Assembly: GCA_022181065.1 (NCBI GenBank)
Contig: BQMY01000084.1
Span: forward strand, 26,755 to 90,754
Length of the DNA stretch: 64,000 nt
Source of the DNA: Melioribacteraceae bacterium
GTDB taxonomy: Bacteria > Bacteroidota > Ignavibacteria > Ignavibacteriales > Melioribacteraceae
Direction: 5' to 3'
The position numbers and the translations under genes are program-made. The notes beneath the pieces are model-generated. The model saw nothing but the letters and a program-made list of their open reading frames with translations. It was not told the origin of the DNA and made no database searches. Numbering within the stretch: position 1 is the stretch's first letter; each line of letters starts with the position of its first letter. Shown piece by piece: positions 7,552 through 16,861 of the stretch.

Positions 7552-10500
7552 ATGAAGAAATTCACCATTTATAGCATGCTTTTTATGTTAATGCTATCTT
7601 TCTCTTTCGTATCTGCTCAAGATCAGAGCACATACAGAAAGACTCCTGCTAAAATTTCAAGCATTGAACAAATGCAGCAGGTTAAAACAAATAATGATTT
7701 TGATAAAAACGCAACAAGACACGAAGTTACCGCAACTGAAGATCAGTGGGATCTTCTATTCGCATATGATATAGAAACTCTAACGGCTTCTGTTGGTAAC
7801 GCTGGTGCCGAAACAGATGGTTCACATTTTTATGTAACTATCTGGAGTAGTGACCAGATCCATAAACTTGATATGGACGGTAACTACATCGAATCTTTTG
7901 CTATCGCTGGTGTTTCAGGTCTTCGCGACTTGGCATATGACGGTACATATTTCTATGGTGGTGCTGCTAGTACTACTATTTATGAAATGGATTTCGATAA
8001 CAAAACATTGGTTTCTTCTATCTCAACAACAGCTTCTGTAAGAGCTATTGCTTATGATAGTGATCTTGATGGTTTCTGGGTTAACAACTGGGCTGATGAC
8101 CTTTCTCTTGTAGGTCGCGATGGTACTGTTAGTCAGACTTTCACAGGTATCACAAGTCAGTATGGTATGGCTTATGATAACGTATCTGACGGTGGTCCAT
8201 ACATCTGGTGTTTCACTGGTACTAATGGCGCTCCTGATCCAATTTATTTGGAACAGTTCGATATCGCTACAGGTATGTACACAGGTGTTGCTCAAGATAT
8301 TACTGCTGATTTTGGTAATGGTCTTGCTGGTGGTCTTTTCACCTACGAAGCTGATGGTCTTTACATCATTGGTGGTTTGAATCAGGGTGAAGCTACTCTT
8401 ACACCAATCGTTCCTAACACACTATTTGGTTATGAACTTGCTCAGTTAGTTTCTTATGACCATGACATGGCAGTTACAGGTTTTGTATCTCCATTGACAG
8501 GTTATGATCTTACAGCTACTGAAGTAGTTGAAGTTAAATTAAAAAACAAAGGTACAATGGACGCAAGTGGTTTCATGGTATCTTATTCAGTTGATGGCGG
8601 AACACCTGTAGATGAAACTTATTCAGGTACTGTTATGGCTGGTGAAGAAGTTACTTATGCTTTCACAGCTACAGCTGATCTTTCAGGTTTTGGTGATTAT
8701 GAAATAGTTGCTACTGTTATGTTAACCGGTGACGAAAATCCTGGTAACGACAGTAAATCTACTATGGTAACAAACTCACCTGCACCTTCTCAGATTATGG
8801 CTTATCCAATGAACGTTGATTATTGGACAGGTTCTACTGATGGTGTTACAAAAACTGAAGTAAGTTTGACACATGCAGTTGGTGGTGATGAAGAAGGTGG
8901 ATGGATGATCTTTGACGTTTCTGAACTTCCTCCTGGCGCCACAGTTAACTGGGTTGACATGAGCGTTTATGTTTATGACGCAAACTGGCCATATTGGTCA
9001 ATTACTCCTATGGGAGTTGATCCTCTAACAGCTGACGCCGCGGCTATCTATAACGAAGCTGCTGCTAATTCCGGCACAGACGTTGCTTATTCTTATAACA
9101 ACGAAAGTAGTGCATTTGGTCCGGGATGGTGGACATACACACTTGGTAACAGCGCTAATGAAGATTTGGCAGCTGCAGCCGGTGGCGCATTCCCTGTAGG
9201 TGTGGTTTCTCGCGACGGTACTAACACTTATTATACAAAACTTGAAGGACAGGCAGAAACTAACGTTCCTTACCTTTTGATTGATTATAACGTACCAATG
9301 GAAGGTGACGCAGGCGTTACAATGTTAATGCTTCCTGGTCAGGCTACTCCTGGTCCAATCATGCCAAAAGCAATGGTTAAAAACTGGAGCGGTAGCATGA
9401 TGTCATTCCCTGTTACTTTAACTATCGACGGTGGTTACAGTTCAACAATGCAGGTTGTTGATCTTCCTGCCGGTGAAGAAGTTGAAGTTACTTTCGACGA
9501 ATGGAACGCGATGATTGGTACTTATACAGCTGAAGTTTGTACAGAAGCTTCTGGCGACCCTGTTCCTGAAAATAACTGTATGATGAAATCTGTTACAATT
9601 TCAGACCTTACACAGGCTTATGCTTATGTAGCATATGATCCTACTTCCACAAACCCTGAAGGTCCTGCAACATTCTTCTTGCAGTCACCTGACGCGATTA
9701 CATCATTAGCTCCAACAACATCAGCTCAGTTTATCGGTGCCGGTGCATGGGGTAATGGTACATGGTACGCAATGGAATATTTTGATGGAACATCTGGTGG
9801 TAATCTTTACACAATCGATCCTAACACCGGCGCAATGACCGCAGTTGGTGGTAGTGGTGTTGGTATTAACGGTATCGCTTATGATGGTACAACCAATACT
9901 CTATTTGGTATCGGCGGCGGAATGCTATATGAAATAGATATGGCTACCGGTGTCGCAACTACTGTTGGTGCTACAGGTAGTGCTTCTCTTATGATTGGTC
10001 TTGCATGTAGTGGTGACGGTACACTTTATACATATTCTCTTGATGATGAATTATTCATGGTGGACAAAAATACCGGTGCTGTTACTCTAATCGGTGCAAT
10101 CGGTTTCGACGCTAACTATGCGCAGGATATGGAATTTGACCTTAATACAGGTACTCTATATCTGGCAGCATATAATAATGCCGGTGGTGGTGAGTTAAGA
10201 ACCGCTGACATCAATACAGGTGCTACTACCCTTATTGGCTTGTTCCAGGGTGGTTCTGAAATATGCGGTTTCGCAATTCCTGGTGAAGCTGGTCCTGTAA
10301 GTGGTTTCATGGCTGACGTTAGTGTATATGACGCTGGTGGCATGGCTCTTGAGACAGGTAACACTCTTACTTTTGGTACAGCTGATGACGCTACCGATGG
10401 TTTGGATGCACAGTATAACGAACTTGAATTACCTCCGGTACCACCTGCAGGTGTATTCGACGCTCGTTTCATTCTTCCTGGTGGAACTACAGCTTCTCTG

Positions 10501-12219
10501 GTTGATATCAGAAATACTGATAACGAAGAAATCATTTGGAAAATGAACTTCCAGCCTGGTGATCAGGGTTATCCTTTCACTTTCGCATGGGATCCTAATG
10601 ATCTTCCTGATGGTTCATTTATGCTTGTTGACGGTGTTACAGGCGGTATGCTTCTAAGCGTTGACATGAAGATGAATGATATGTATGAACTTACTAACAG
10701 TTCAATTACTTCACTAGAAATCCATTACTCAGAAGCAATGACTATGTCATTTGAAATGCTTGCGGGATGGAATATTATGTCAGTTCCTGTAATGACTCCT
10801 GATATGTCAGTTGCTACAATGTTCCCGGATGCTACTTCAGACGCGTTCGCGTTTGACAATGGTTATACAGCAGTTACTGAACTTGAAGGTGGAGTTGGTT
10901 ACTGGTTGAAGATGCCTGAAGCTGGTACACACGAAATGACCGGTATGGCAATGACTGCTAACGTTGCGGTTAACGCCGGCTGGAACATTATTGGTCCTTA
11001 TCACTATGAAATGGATGTAACTAACGTTACAACTAACCCTGCTGGAATTATCACTTCAGACTTCTTCGGATTTGATGCTGGTTATTTCTCAGCTGAAGGT
11101 TTGATGCCAGGACATGGTTACTGGGTTAAAGCTTCTGCTGCCGGTGAAATCGTAATGTCTATGGCTAAAAAAGGTGAAGATACAGACGCACCTGCTGAAG
11201 ACGCGCTTTATACAATCAGTGTTGCTACATCTGATGGCGCTGCCGGTTCTTATGGCCTAATGTTAGGTATTGATCCTGCTGCTACAGATGGTATTGACAG
11301 TGACCTTGGCGAAACAGAACTACCTCCTCTACCTCCTGCAGGTGTTTATGACGCACGTATGATCCTTGCTGACGGTACAACAGGTTCTCCTGCTGACTAC
11401 CGTATGGGAGATGCTAACTTCACAGGTCAGATTACTTATACACTTAAGTATCAGCTTGGTGACGGTGGCGCAAGCATGACTCTTGACGTAGATATCCCTG
11501 AAATTCCTGGAACAGTTACAATGACAGTTCAGGATCCATTCGGTGGTGTTCTTGTTAATGAAGTAGTTAACGAAGGTGGTGGTCAGGTTGTAGTAACAAA
11601 TACATCATTGACTGAACTTAAACTTATCGTTGATTACAACGCGCCTATCCCTGTTGAGCTTTCAAGCTTTGCTGCAAACGTTGTTGGCGAAACAATTCAG
11701 TTAGCTTGGGAAACAGCAACTGAAACTAACAACAAAGGATTTGAAGTTGAAAGAAGTGAAGATGGTCAGACCTTTACCAAAATCGGATATATCGATGGTA
11801 ACGGTACTTCATCTGAAAAACATGCTTATAACTTCACAGACCATCATGCAACAGTTGGATCATACTTCTACAGATTACGTCAGGTTGACTTTGACGGAAC
11901 AGCTCACTATAGTGATGCGGTAGAAGTTGATTTTGTACCAACAGAATTCAGCCTTGGTCAGAACTATCCTAACCCATTCAACCCAAGTACAAAAATTAAA
12001 TTTGCTGTACCGGTTGATAGTAAAATTACTGTAACTCTATATAACATGTTGGGACAGAAAGTTAAAGAATTGGTTTCTCAGGACTACAGTGTAGGTCTGC
12101 ATGAAGTTGAACTTAATGCTTCTGAACTAGCATCAGGTATGTATATTTACAGCATCACAGCACAGGGTGTTGATGGTAGCAACTTTGTTGATACCAAGAA
12201 AATGATGTTGATGAAATAA
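7552..12219 (+). CDS. Giant T9SS-exported multidomain surface protein
   Basis: A 1555-residue protein with a clear signal peptide (cleavage probably after SFVSAQ) and a C-terminal type A T9SS sorting domain (about 1466-1555, QNYPNPFNPSTKIKF ... TKKMMLMK). In order I see: a beta-propeller-like region (about 62-300); a CARDB-like domain (300-406); a DNRLRE-like domain (416-580); a second CARDB-like domain (584-683); a second propeller of YAYVAYD/LYTIDPNTG type (687-910); a PPVPPAGVFDAR module (about 961); a duplicated GWN...GYW module (1070-1205); a second PPLPPAGVYDAR module (about 1258); and a fibronectin-like VELSSF domain (1367-1460). Codon use is visibly biased (frequent GGT and GAC), which suggests high expression. 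No catalytic site is recognised, so a structural or adhesive surface role is likely but unproven. A strong AAGGAG precedes the start. Confidence 0.85.
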   Translation: MKKFTIYSMLFMLMLSFSFVSAQDQSTYRKTPAKISSIEQMQQVKTNNDFDKNATRHEVTATEDQWDLLFAYDIETLTASVGNAGAETDGSHFYVTIWSSDQIHKLDMDGNYIESFAIAGVSGLRDLAYDGTYFYGGAASTTIYEMDFDNKTLVSSISTTASVRAIAYDSDLDGFWVNNWADDLSLVGRDGTVSQTFTGITSQYGMAYDNVSDGGPYIWCFTGTNGAPDPIYLEQFDIATGMYTGVAQDITADFGNGLAGGLFTYEADGLYIIGGLNQGEATLTPIVPNTLFGYELAQLVSYDHDMAVTGFVSPLTGYDLTATEVVEVKLKNKGTMDASGFMVSYSVDGGTPVDETYSGTVMAGEEVTYAFTATADLSGFGDYEIVATVMLTGDENPGNDSKSTMVTNSPAPSQIMAYPMNVDYWTGSTDGVTKTEVSLTHAVGGDEEGGWMIFDVSELPPGATVNWVDMSVYVYDANWPYWSITPMGVDPLTADAAAIYNEAAANSGTDVAYSYNNESSAFGPGWWTYTLGNSANEDLAAAAGGAFPVGVVSRDGTNTYYTKLEGQAETNVPYLLIDYNVPMEGDAGVTMLMLPGQATPGPIMPKAMVKNWSGSMMSFPVTLTIDGGYSSTMQVVDLPAGEEVEVTFDEWNAMIGTYTAEVCTEASGDPVPENNCMMKSVTISDLTQAYAYVAYDPTSTNPEGPATFFLQSPDAITSLAPTTSAQFIGAGAWGNGTWYAMEYFDGTSGGNLYTIDPNTGAMTAVGGSGVGINGIAYDGTTNTLFGIGGGMLYEIDMATGVATTVGATGSASLMIGLACSGDGTLYTYSLDDELFMVDKNTGAVTLIGAIGFDANYAQDMEFDLNTGTLYLAAYNNAGGGELRTADINTGATTLIGLFQGGSEICGFAIPGEAGPVSGFMADVSVYDAGGMALETGNTLTFGTADDATDGLDAQYNELELPPVPPAGVFDARFILPGGTTASLVDIRNTDNEEIIWKMNFQPGDQGYPFTFAWDPNDLPDGSFMLVDGVTGGMLLSVDMKMNDMYELTNSSITSLEIHYSEAMTMSFEMLAGWNIMSVPVMTPDMSVATMFPDATSDAFAFDNGYTAVTELEGGVGYWLKMPEAGTHEMTGMAMTANVAVNAGWNIIGPYHYEMDVTNVTTNPAGIITSDFFGFDAGYFSAEGLMPGHGYWVKASAAGEIVMSMAKKGEDTDAPAEDALYTISVATSDGAAGSYGLMLGIDPAATDGIDSDLGETELPPLPPAGVYDARMILADGTTGSPADYRMGDANFTGQITYTLKYQLGDGGASMTLDVDIPEIPGTVTMTVQDPFGGVLVNEVVNEGGGQVVVTNTSLTELKLIVDYNAPIPVELSSFAANVVGETIQLAWETATETNNKGFEVERSEDGQTFTKIGYIDGNGTSSEKHAYNFTDHHATVGSYFYRLRQVDFDGTAHYSDAVEVDFVPTEFSLGQNYPNPFNPSTKIKFAVPVDSKITVTLYNMLGQKVKELVSQDYSVGLHEVELNASELASGMYIYSITAQGVDGSNFVDTKKMMLMK

Positions 12220-12231
12220 AATTCTCACTTT

Positions 12232-12259
12232 GTAGAGACGGCATATATGCCGTCTTTAC
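12232..12259. repeat. Intergenic palindrome (AGACGGCAT ... ATGCCGTCT), copy 1
   Basis: A 28-bp element GTAGAGACGGCAT-ATATGCCGTCTTTAC with a 9-bp perfect stem (12236-12244 with 12247-12255) and a 2-base loop. The same half-sequences recur at 31397-31464, where 40 bp are inserted at the loop, so this is a dispersed repeat rather than a gene-specific hairpin. It begins 13 bases after the stop codon of the giant secreted protein and may also help terminate or stabilise the transcript. Confidence 0.75.
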
Positions 12260-12296
12260 GAAGCAAATAGAAAATTTTACGAAGCAAATAGAAAAT
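12255..12296. repeat. Perfect 21-bp tandem duplication
   Basis: The unit TTTACGAAGCAAATAGAAAAT occurs twice head-to-tail (12255-12275 and 12276-12296) between the palindrome and the terminator. The copies are identical, suggesting a recent slippage duplication. The first copy overlaps the edge of the palindromic element. Confidence 0.9.
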
Positions 12297-12307
12297 ATTT
12301 CTATTAG

Positions 12308-12333
12308 GGCGGGTCTTTTGACTCGCCTTTTTT
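12308..12333 (+). terminator. Rho-independent terminator after the giant secreted protein gene
   Basis: An 8-bp stem (GGCGGGTC / GACTCGCC, one G-U pair) with a TTTT loop is followed directly by six T residues. It lies 89 bases after the stop codon and before rlmB. Confidence 0.85.
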
Positions 12334-12421
12334 ATTTTAAATGAATAATCACGTTGTTTTATAACCTTGGATTAAATTGCATTAAAATTTCTTACATTTG
12401 TAATAAAAAGATCAGGATTGT

Positions 12422-13153
12422 ATGAGAACTATTTATGGCAGGAAACCGGTATTGGAGGCGATCAAATCGGATCAGCAGATTGAGCAAATCAATTTGCAGT
12501 TTGGTTTAAAGGGAGGGATAATTCAGGATATTGTAACTGAAGCGAAAAGAAGAAAAATTAAAGTTAGTGAATTGGGGAATGAAAGGTTTAAGAAATTAAA
12601 AGGGAATGAAAGATCACAGGGTGTTATAGCCTTTATAAGCGATTTGAACTATCTTGCTCTGGATGAACTGGTTTACAAACACCATGGCGAGGCAAATACT
12701 CTGCTGCTCCTGTTGGATAGTATTCAGGATCCGCAAAACCTTGGCGCAATATTGCGATCTGCTGAATGTACCGGCTGTGATGGAGTGGTACTCACTACAA
12801 ATAATAGCGCGCCAATATCAGAGACTACTATAAAAACTTCAGCCGGGGCTGTAAATCATCTTGATATCTGTAAAGTTACCAATCTTAATAATGCTATAGA
12901 TTATCTCAAATCAAATGGATACTGGGTTACCGGAACTCAGCTTGGCGGGGGTAAGAAATATACTGAAGTAGATTATTCCGGTAAGGTAGCTATTGTAATG
13001 GGTAATGAAGAGAAGGGAATTCACCGACTTGTTGCCGAGAAGTGCGATAATTTAGTTGAAATACCGATGATTGGCAATATTCAGTCACTTAATGTGTCTG
13101 TAGCAACTGGTGTAATGTTGTTTGAAGTGCTTCGCCAGAGGAATAATAAGTAA
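12422..13153 (+). CDS. rlmB: 23S rRNA (guanosine-2'-O-)-methyltransferase RlmB, TrmH/SpoU family
   Basis: A 243-residue SPOUT-class enzyme that 2'-O-methylates G2251 (E. coli numbering) of 23S rRNA using S-adenosylmethionine. The N-terminal substrate-binding domain spans about residues 1-75 (YGRKPVLEAI ... RSQGVIAF). The C-terminal trefoil-knot domain carries the three SpoU motifs: NLGAILRSAE (motif I), IVMGNEEKGI (motif II) and IPMIGNIQSLNVSVA (motif III). The length equals that of characterised RlmB. An AGGA precedes the ATG at short spacing. The exact target nucleotide is inferred from the family, since close TrmH relatives modify other sites. Confidence 0.9.
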   Translation: MRTIYGRKPVLEAIKSDQQIEQINLQFGLKGGIIQDIVTEAKRRKIKVSELGNERFKKLKGNERSQGVIAFISDLNYLALDELVYKHHGEANTLLLLLDSIQDPQNLGAILRSAECTGCDGVVLTTNNSAPISETTIKTSAGAVNHLDICKVTNLNNAIDYLKSNGYWVTGTQLGGGKKYTEVDYSGKVAIVMGNEEKGIHRLVAEKCDNLVEIPMIGNIQSLNVSVATGVMLFEVLRQRNNK

Positions 13154-13202
13154 AATTGAACTTTAGAGTATAAAAATGAGTTTTTCAAGTAAAATTGATT
13201 CA

Positions 13203-13250
13203 AATCTAATCTTGACATTTTTTTCCAGATTGATTAGGTTTAATATCTGT
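13203..13250 (+). promoter_or_regulatory. Putative suf operon promoter/operator region with interrupted inverted repeat
   Basis: An inverted repeat CTAATC (13206-13211) ... GATTAG (13232-13237) flanks a TTGACA hexamer (13212-13217). TAATAT (13241-13246) follows, 23 bases from TTGACA, which is too long for a standard spacer, so the exact promoter is unclear. The sequence sits directly upstream of sufB. The operon's last gene encodes an Rrf2-type regulator, which makes this a reasonable candidate operator, by inference only. Confidence 0.4.
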
Positions 13251-13275
13251 AATTATGAGACAAGGAGTATTGATA

Positions 13276-14718
13276 ATGAGTGATATGAAGGTCGTTGAAG
13301 ACTTAACTCAATCGGAGTATAAGTGGGGATTCGTTACTAACATCGAAGCTGAATCCGCCCCTAAAGGTCTGAACGAAGATATAGTTCGATTTATATCAAT
13401 GAAAAAGGAAGAACCGGAATGGATGTTGGAATGGCGGCTTAAAGCGTTCAGAGAATGGAAAAAACTTCCTGAACCGGATTGGGCAAAAGTAAAATTTAAT
13501 AAAATTGATTATCATGATGTTGTTTATTATTCAGCACCAAAGGTTAAACCAACACTTGAAAGCATGGATGAAGTTGATCCCGAATTGCGTGAAACTTTCG
13601 AGAAATTGGGCATCCCTCTCGATGAACAGAAACTACTCGCCGGTGTAGCGGTTGATGCTGTATTTGATTCTGTATCAGTCACCACCACATTTAAAGAAAC
13701 TCTTAAAGAAAAAGGTATCATCTTCTGTTCTATTTCAGAGGCAATAAAAGAATATCCTGATCTCGTGAAAAAGTATATAGGTTCTGTTGTACCTCCAAAG
13801 GATAACTATTTTTCAGCACTCAACTCTGCGGTATTTTCTGATGGCTCATTTGTATATATCCCGAAAGGTGTTCGCTGCCCTATGGAACTTTCGACCTATT
13901 TCAGGATTAACGCGCAGGAAACCGGACAGTTTGAACGTACGCTCATCGTTGCGGATGATGATAGTTATGTTAGTTATCTTGAAGGTTGTACAGCACCGAT
14001 GAGAGATGAAAATCAGCTTCATGCAGCTGTAGTTGAACTTGTTACTCATGATAACGCTGAAATTAAATATTCTACTGTACAGAACTGGTATCCCGGCGAT
14101 AAAGATGGTCAGGGAGGGATATTTAATTTCGTTACAAAAAGAGGAATGTGCGAAGGAGTAAATTCCAAAATCAGTTGGACGCAAGTAGAAACCGGTTCCG
14201 CTGTTACCTGGAAATACCCGAGCTGCATTCTTAAAGGTGATAACTCAATTGGTGAGTTTTATTCCATAGCCGTTACCAACAATTATCAGCAGGCGGATAC
14301 CGGTACCAAAATGGTGCATCTTGGAAAAAATACACGCAGTACTATCATTTCAAAAGGTATTTCAGCCGGAAGAAGTGATAATTCATACCGTGGTTTAGTC
14401 AAGATTGGTAAAAACGCAACCAACGCCAGAAATTTTTCACAGTGCGATAGTATGCTGATGGGAGATCGCTGTGGCGCTCATACTTTCCCATACATAGAAG
14501 TACAGAATCAAACAGGTCAGGTTGAGCATGAGGCTACAACTTCGAAGGTAGGGGAAGATCAAATATTCTACCTTAATCAGCGCGGCATTGAAACCGAAGA
14601 CGCTGTAAATATGATTGTTAACGGATTCTGTAAGGAAGTTTTCAACGAATTACCAATGGAATTTGCGGTGGAAGCTCAGAAGCTTCTTGCTGTTAGTCTT
14701 GAAGGTAGTGTTGGTTAA
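13276..14718 (+). CDS. sufB: Fe-S cluster assembly scaffold protein SufB
   Basis: A 480-residue SufB, part of the SufBC2D scaffold on which [4Fe-4S] clusters are assembled from sulfur delivered by SufS. Family signatures are abundant: FIYIPKGV-type text ([12 protein letters not shown]), the YLEGCTAP motif, [15 protein letters not shown], and the C-terminal region with [10 protein letters not shown] and [16 protein letters not shown]. The ATG at 13276 is chosen because AAGGAG lies 8 bases upstream; an in-frame ATG at 13255 would place that ribosome-binding site inside the gene. First gene of the suf operon; sufC follows 28 bases later. Confidence 0.95.
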   Translation: MSDMKVVEDLTQSEYKWGFVTNIEAESAPKGLNEDIVRFISMKKEEPEWMLEWRLKAFREWKKLPEPDWAKVKFNKIDYHDVVYYSAPKVKPTLESMDEVDPELRETFEKLGIPLDEQKLLAGVAVDAVFDSVSVTTTFKETLKEKGIIFCSISEAIKEYPDLVKKYIGSVVPPKDNYFSALNSAVFSDGSFVYIPKGVRCPMELSTYFRINAQETGQFERTLIVADDDSYVSYLEGCTAPMRDENQLHAAVVELVTHDNAEIKYSTVQNWYPGDKDGQGGIFNFVTKRGMCEGVNSKISWTQVETGSAVTWKYPSCILKGDNSIGEFYSIAVTNNYQQADTGTKMVHLGKNTRSTIISKGISAGRSDNSYRGLVKIGKNATNARNFSQCDSMLMGDRCGAHTFPYIEVQNQTGQVEHEATTSKVGEDQIFYLNQRGIETEDAVNMIVNGFCKEVFNELPMEFAVEAQKLLAVSLEGSVG

Positions 14719-14746
14719 AAAAGAAATTAGAAGAGGAAAAATATAA

Positions 14747-15511
14747 ATGATAAAGATTAAAGATTTACATGCCAGTGTTGAAGGCAAGGAAATATTGAGA
14801 GGTATAAACCTTGAAGTAAAAGAAGGTGAAGTACACGCTATCATGGGGCCGAATGGCTCAGGTAAGAGTACTTTAGCGAATATTTTAGCAGGAAATGAAG
14901 CATTTGAGATCACCGGTGGTTCAGTAGAGTATGTTGGTAAAGATCTTTTGGATATGACTCCTGAAGATCGTGCTCGCGAGGGTGTATTTCTCGCGTTTCA
15001 ATATCCAATTGAAATTCCGGGTATTACAAACGCTACATTTTTGAAAACCGCGATAAATGAAATTAGAAAATATCATGGTGGTGAAGAGATCACAGCTAAA
15101 GAATTTATGGCGATGATCCGCAATAAAGCTGAAATTCTTGGAATGAGCGATTCAATGATCAACCGTTACGTCAATGTTGGCTTTTCCGGTGGTGAGAAAA
15201 AAAGAAATGAAATCATGCAGCTGCTGATGCTTGATCCAAAACTTGCCCTCCTTGATGAAACCGATTCCGGTCTTGACATCGACGCTCTTAAAGTTGTTTC
15301 TGAAGGTGTTAACAAATTCAGATCAGAAAAAAATGCAGTAATATTAGTTACCCACTATCAAAGATTGCTCAACTATATCGTTCCGGATTATGTGCATGTT
15401 CTCAGCAAGGGCAGAATTATAAAATCTGGTGGAAAAGAACTTGCTCTTGAACTTGAAGAAAAAGGATATGACTGGATAAAATCAGAACAGCTTGAGGAAA
15501 ACCCTGCTTAA
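14747..15511 (+). CDS. sufC: Fe-S cluster assembly ATPase SufC
   Basis: A 254-residue ABC-type ATPase that energises the SufBCD scaffold and is cytoplasmic rather than a transporter. Walker A is GPNGSGKST, the signature is FSGGEKKRNE (the SufC variant of LSGGQ), and Walker B with D-loop is LALLDETDSGLD. The switch histidine occurs in VTHYQRLL. Length matches the family. GAGGA precedes the ATG. The stop codon is 10 bases before the sufD start. Confidence 0.96.
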   Translation: MIKIKDLHASVEGKEILRGINLEVKEGEVHAIMGPNGSGKSTLANILAGNEAFEITGGSVEYVGKDLLDMTPEDRAREGVFLAFQYPIEIPGITNATFLKTAINEIRKYHGGEEITAKEFMAMIRNKAEILGMSDSMINRYVNVGFSGGEKKRNEIMQLLMLDPKLALLDETDSGLDIDALKVVSEGVNKFRSEKNAVILVTHYQRLLNYIVPDYVHVLSKGRIIKSGGKELALELEEKGYDWIKSEQLEENPA

Positions 15512-15521
15512 GGAGGAGATG

Positions 15522-16859
15522 ATGACAAATAGTTCAAAAAATATAGATGTAAGGAACTGGTATTTATCCGGGTTTAAGGATTTCGAGAGCAAACTGAATG
15601 GTGAGTCGGAGTCGTATCTTCATTTAATCCGCAAGCTCGCTTTTGAAAAGTTGGGAAATACTGAATTCCCTACGATGAAAAATGAAGAGTGGAAATACAC
15701 AAATGTAAATCCGGTACTGGAAACAAATTACATTCCGGCTTTTATCTCGGAAAAAACCGTTATTACCGCGGATGATGTAAACGAAAGAATTTATACCGGT
15801 TTTGATTGTTATAAAATGGTGTTTATAAATGGTGAATACTCTGAAGAATTGTCCGATATGGAAAATTTACCTGAAGGGGTAACTGCCGGAAGCATCAGAA
15901 AGTTACTCAAAGAACAACCGGAAATTGTAGAAAAATATATCGGTAAGAATTTATACAAGGAGAACGCTTTTAATTTGCTGAACTCCGCATATGCTACTGA
16001 TGGAATTTTTGTTCACGCGGCAAAAGGTGTTGTTGTTGAAAAACCTATCCAGGTTGTTTACATAAACGGTAGTAAAGACCAGAATTTACTCATTACACCC
16101 AGAAATATTTTTGCGGCCGATGAAAACGCGGAGTTTTCTGTAATTACGAATCATTCCGGAATTGAAGGAAAATCATACTTCACTAATATTGTTACCGAGG
16201 GGTTCCTGCAGAAAGACGCGAAGATAAAAGTATATAAACTTCAGAATGAAGCTGATAATGCTTATCATATTGAACGCGCTGAAGTTGATCTTAAAGAAAC
16301 CAGTATATTTTCTCACTATAATATTACATTTGGAGGTTCGCTCGTCCGCAATGATATAAATACCGAATTAAATGGTGAGTATTGCGAGAGTAACCTCTAC
16401 GGACTTTATTTTGGAAGTACCGACCAGCATATTGATAATCATTCTCTGGTAAAGCATATGTCACCAAATTGTGAGAGTAATGAGCTGTACAAAGGGATTC
16501 TTGATGATAGCTCGCGTGGCGTTTTCAACGGTAAAATTTATGTAAGAAAAGATGCGCAGAAGACTAACGCGTATCAGAGTAACAAGACAATATTGCTAAG
16601 TGATGACGCGCGTATTGACACAAAACCTCAGTTGGAGATTTACGCAGATGATGTTAAATGTTCGCACGGTGCTACTATAGGTCACCTTGATGATACCGCA
16701 TATTTTTATATCATATCACGTGGTGTACCCGCAGAATTGGCAAAATCGATGTTGATAAGAGCGTTTGTTGATGATGTTGTTGGTAAAATAAATATTGAAC
16801 CCCTGAGGGAACAAATAAACCATCAGATATTCGAGCATCTTCACAGAGTTGAAATATAA
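15522..16859 (+). CDS. sufD: Fe-S cluster assembly protein SufD
   Basis: A 445-residue SufD, paralogue of SufB in the SufBC2D complex and needed for iron entry into the scaffold. The N-terminal half is variable and includes MKNEEWKYTNV, a typical SufD segment. The C-terminal beta-helix core carries the family text SNLYGLYF, GVFNGKIYV, QKTNAYQSNKTILLS and KCSHGATIGHLD. Two adjacent ATGs exist (15519 and 15522); AAGGAGG at 15510-15516 gives better spacing to 15522. Two bases separate its stop from the sufS start, consistent with coupled translation. Confidence 0.93.
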   Translation: MTNSSKNIDVRNWYLSGFKDFESKLNGESESYLHLIRKLAFEKLGNTEFPTMKNEEWKYTNVNPVLETNYIPAFISEKTVITADDVNERIYTGFDCYKMVFINGEYSEELSDMENLPEGVTAGSIRKLLKEQPEIVEKYIGKNLYKENAFNLLNSAYATDGIFVHAAKGVVVEKPIQVVYINGSKDQNLLITPRNIFAADENAEFSVITNHSGIEGKSYFTNIVTEGFLQKDAKIKVYKLQNEADNAYHIERAEVDLKETSIFSHYNITFGGSLVRNDINTELNGEYCESNLYGLYFGSTDQHIDNHSLVKHMSPNCESNELYKGILDDSSRGVFNGKIYVRKDAQKTNAYQSNKTILLSDDARIDTKPQLEIYADDVKCSHGATIGHLDDTAYFYIISRGVPAELAKSMLIRAFVDDVVGKINIEPLREQINHQIFEHLHRVEI

Positions 16860-16861
16860 TT

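Noticed and set aside
7470..7574. A 34-codon TTG-initiated leader peptide before the giant surface protein
   Set aside because: The strong Shine-Dalgarno is 18 bases away, the start is TTG, and the peptide has no recognisable features. Kept only as a low-interest observation about the leader.
13212..13246. A standard sigma-70 promoter (TTGACA ... TAATAT) for suf
   Set aside because: The spacer is 23 bases, well outside 16-18; Bacteroidota-type promoters also differ, so I list only a regulatory region.
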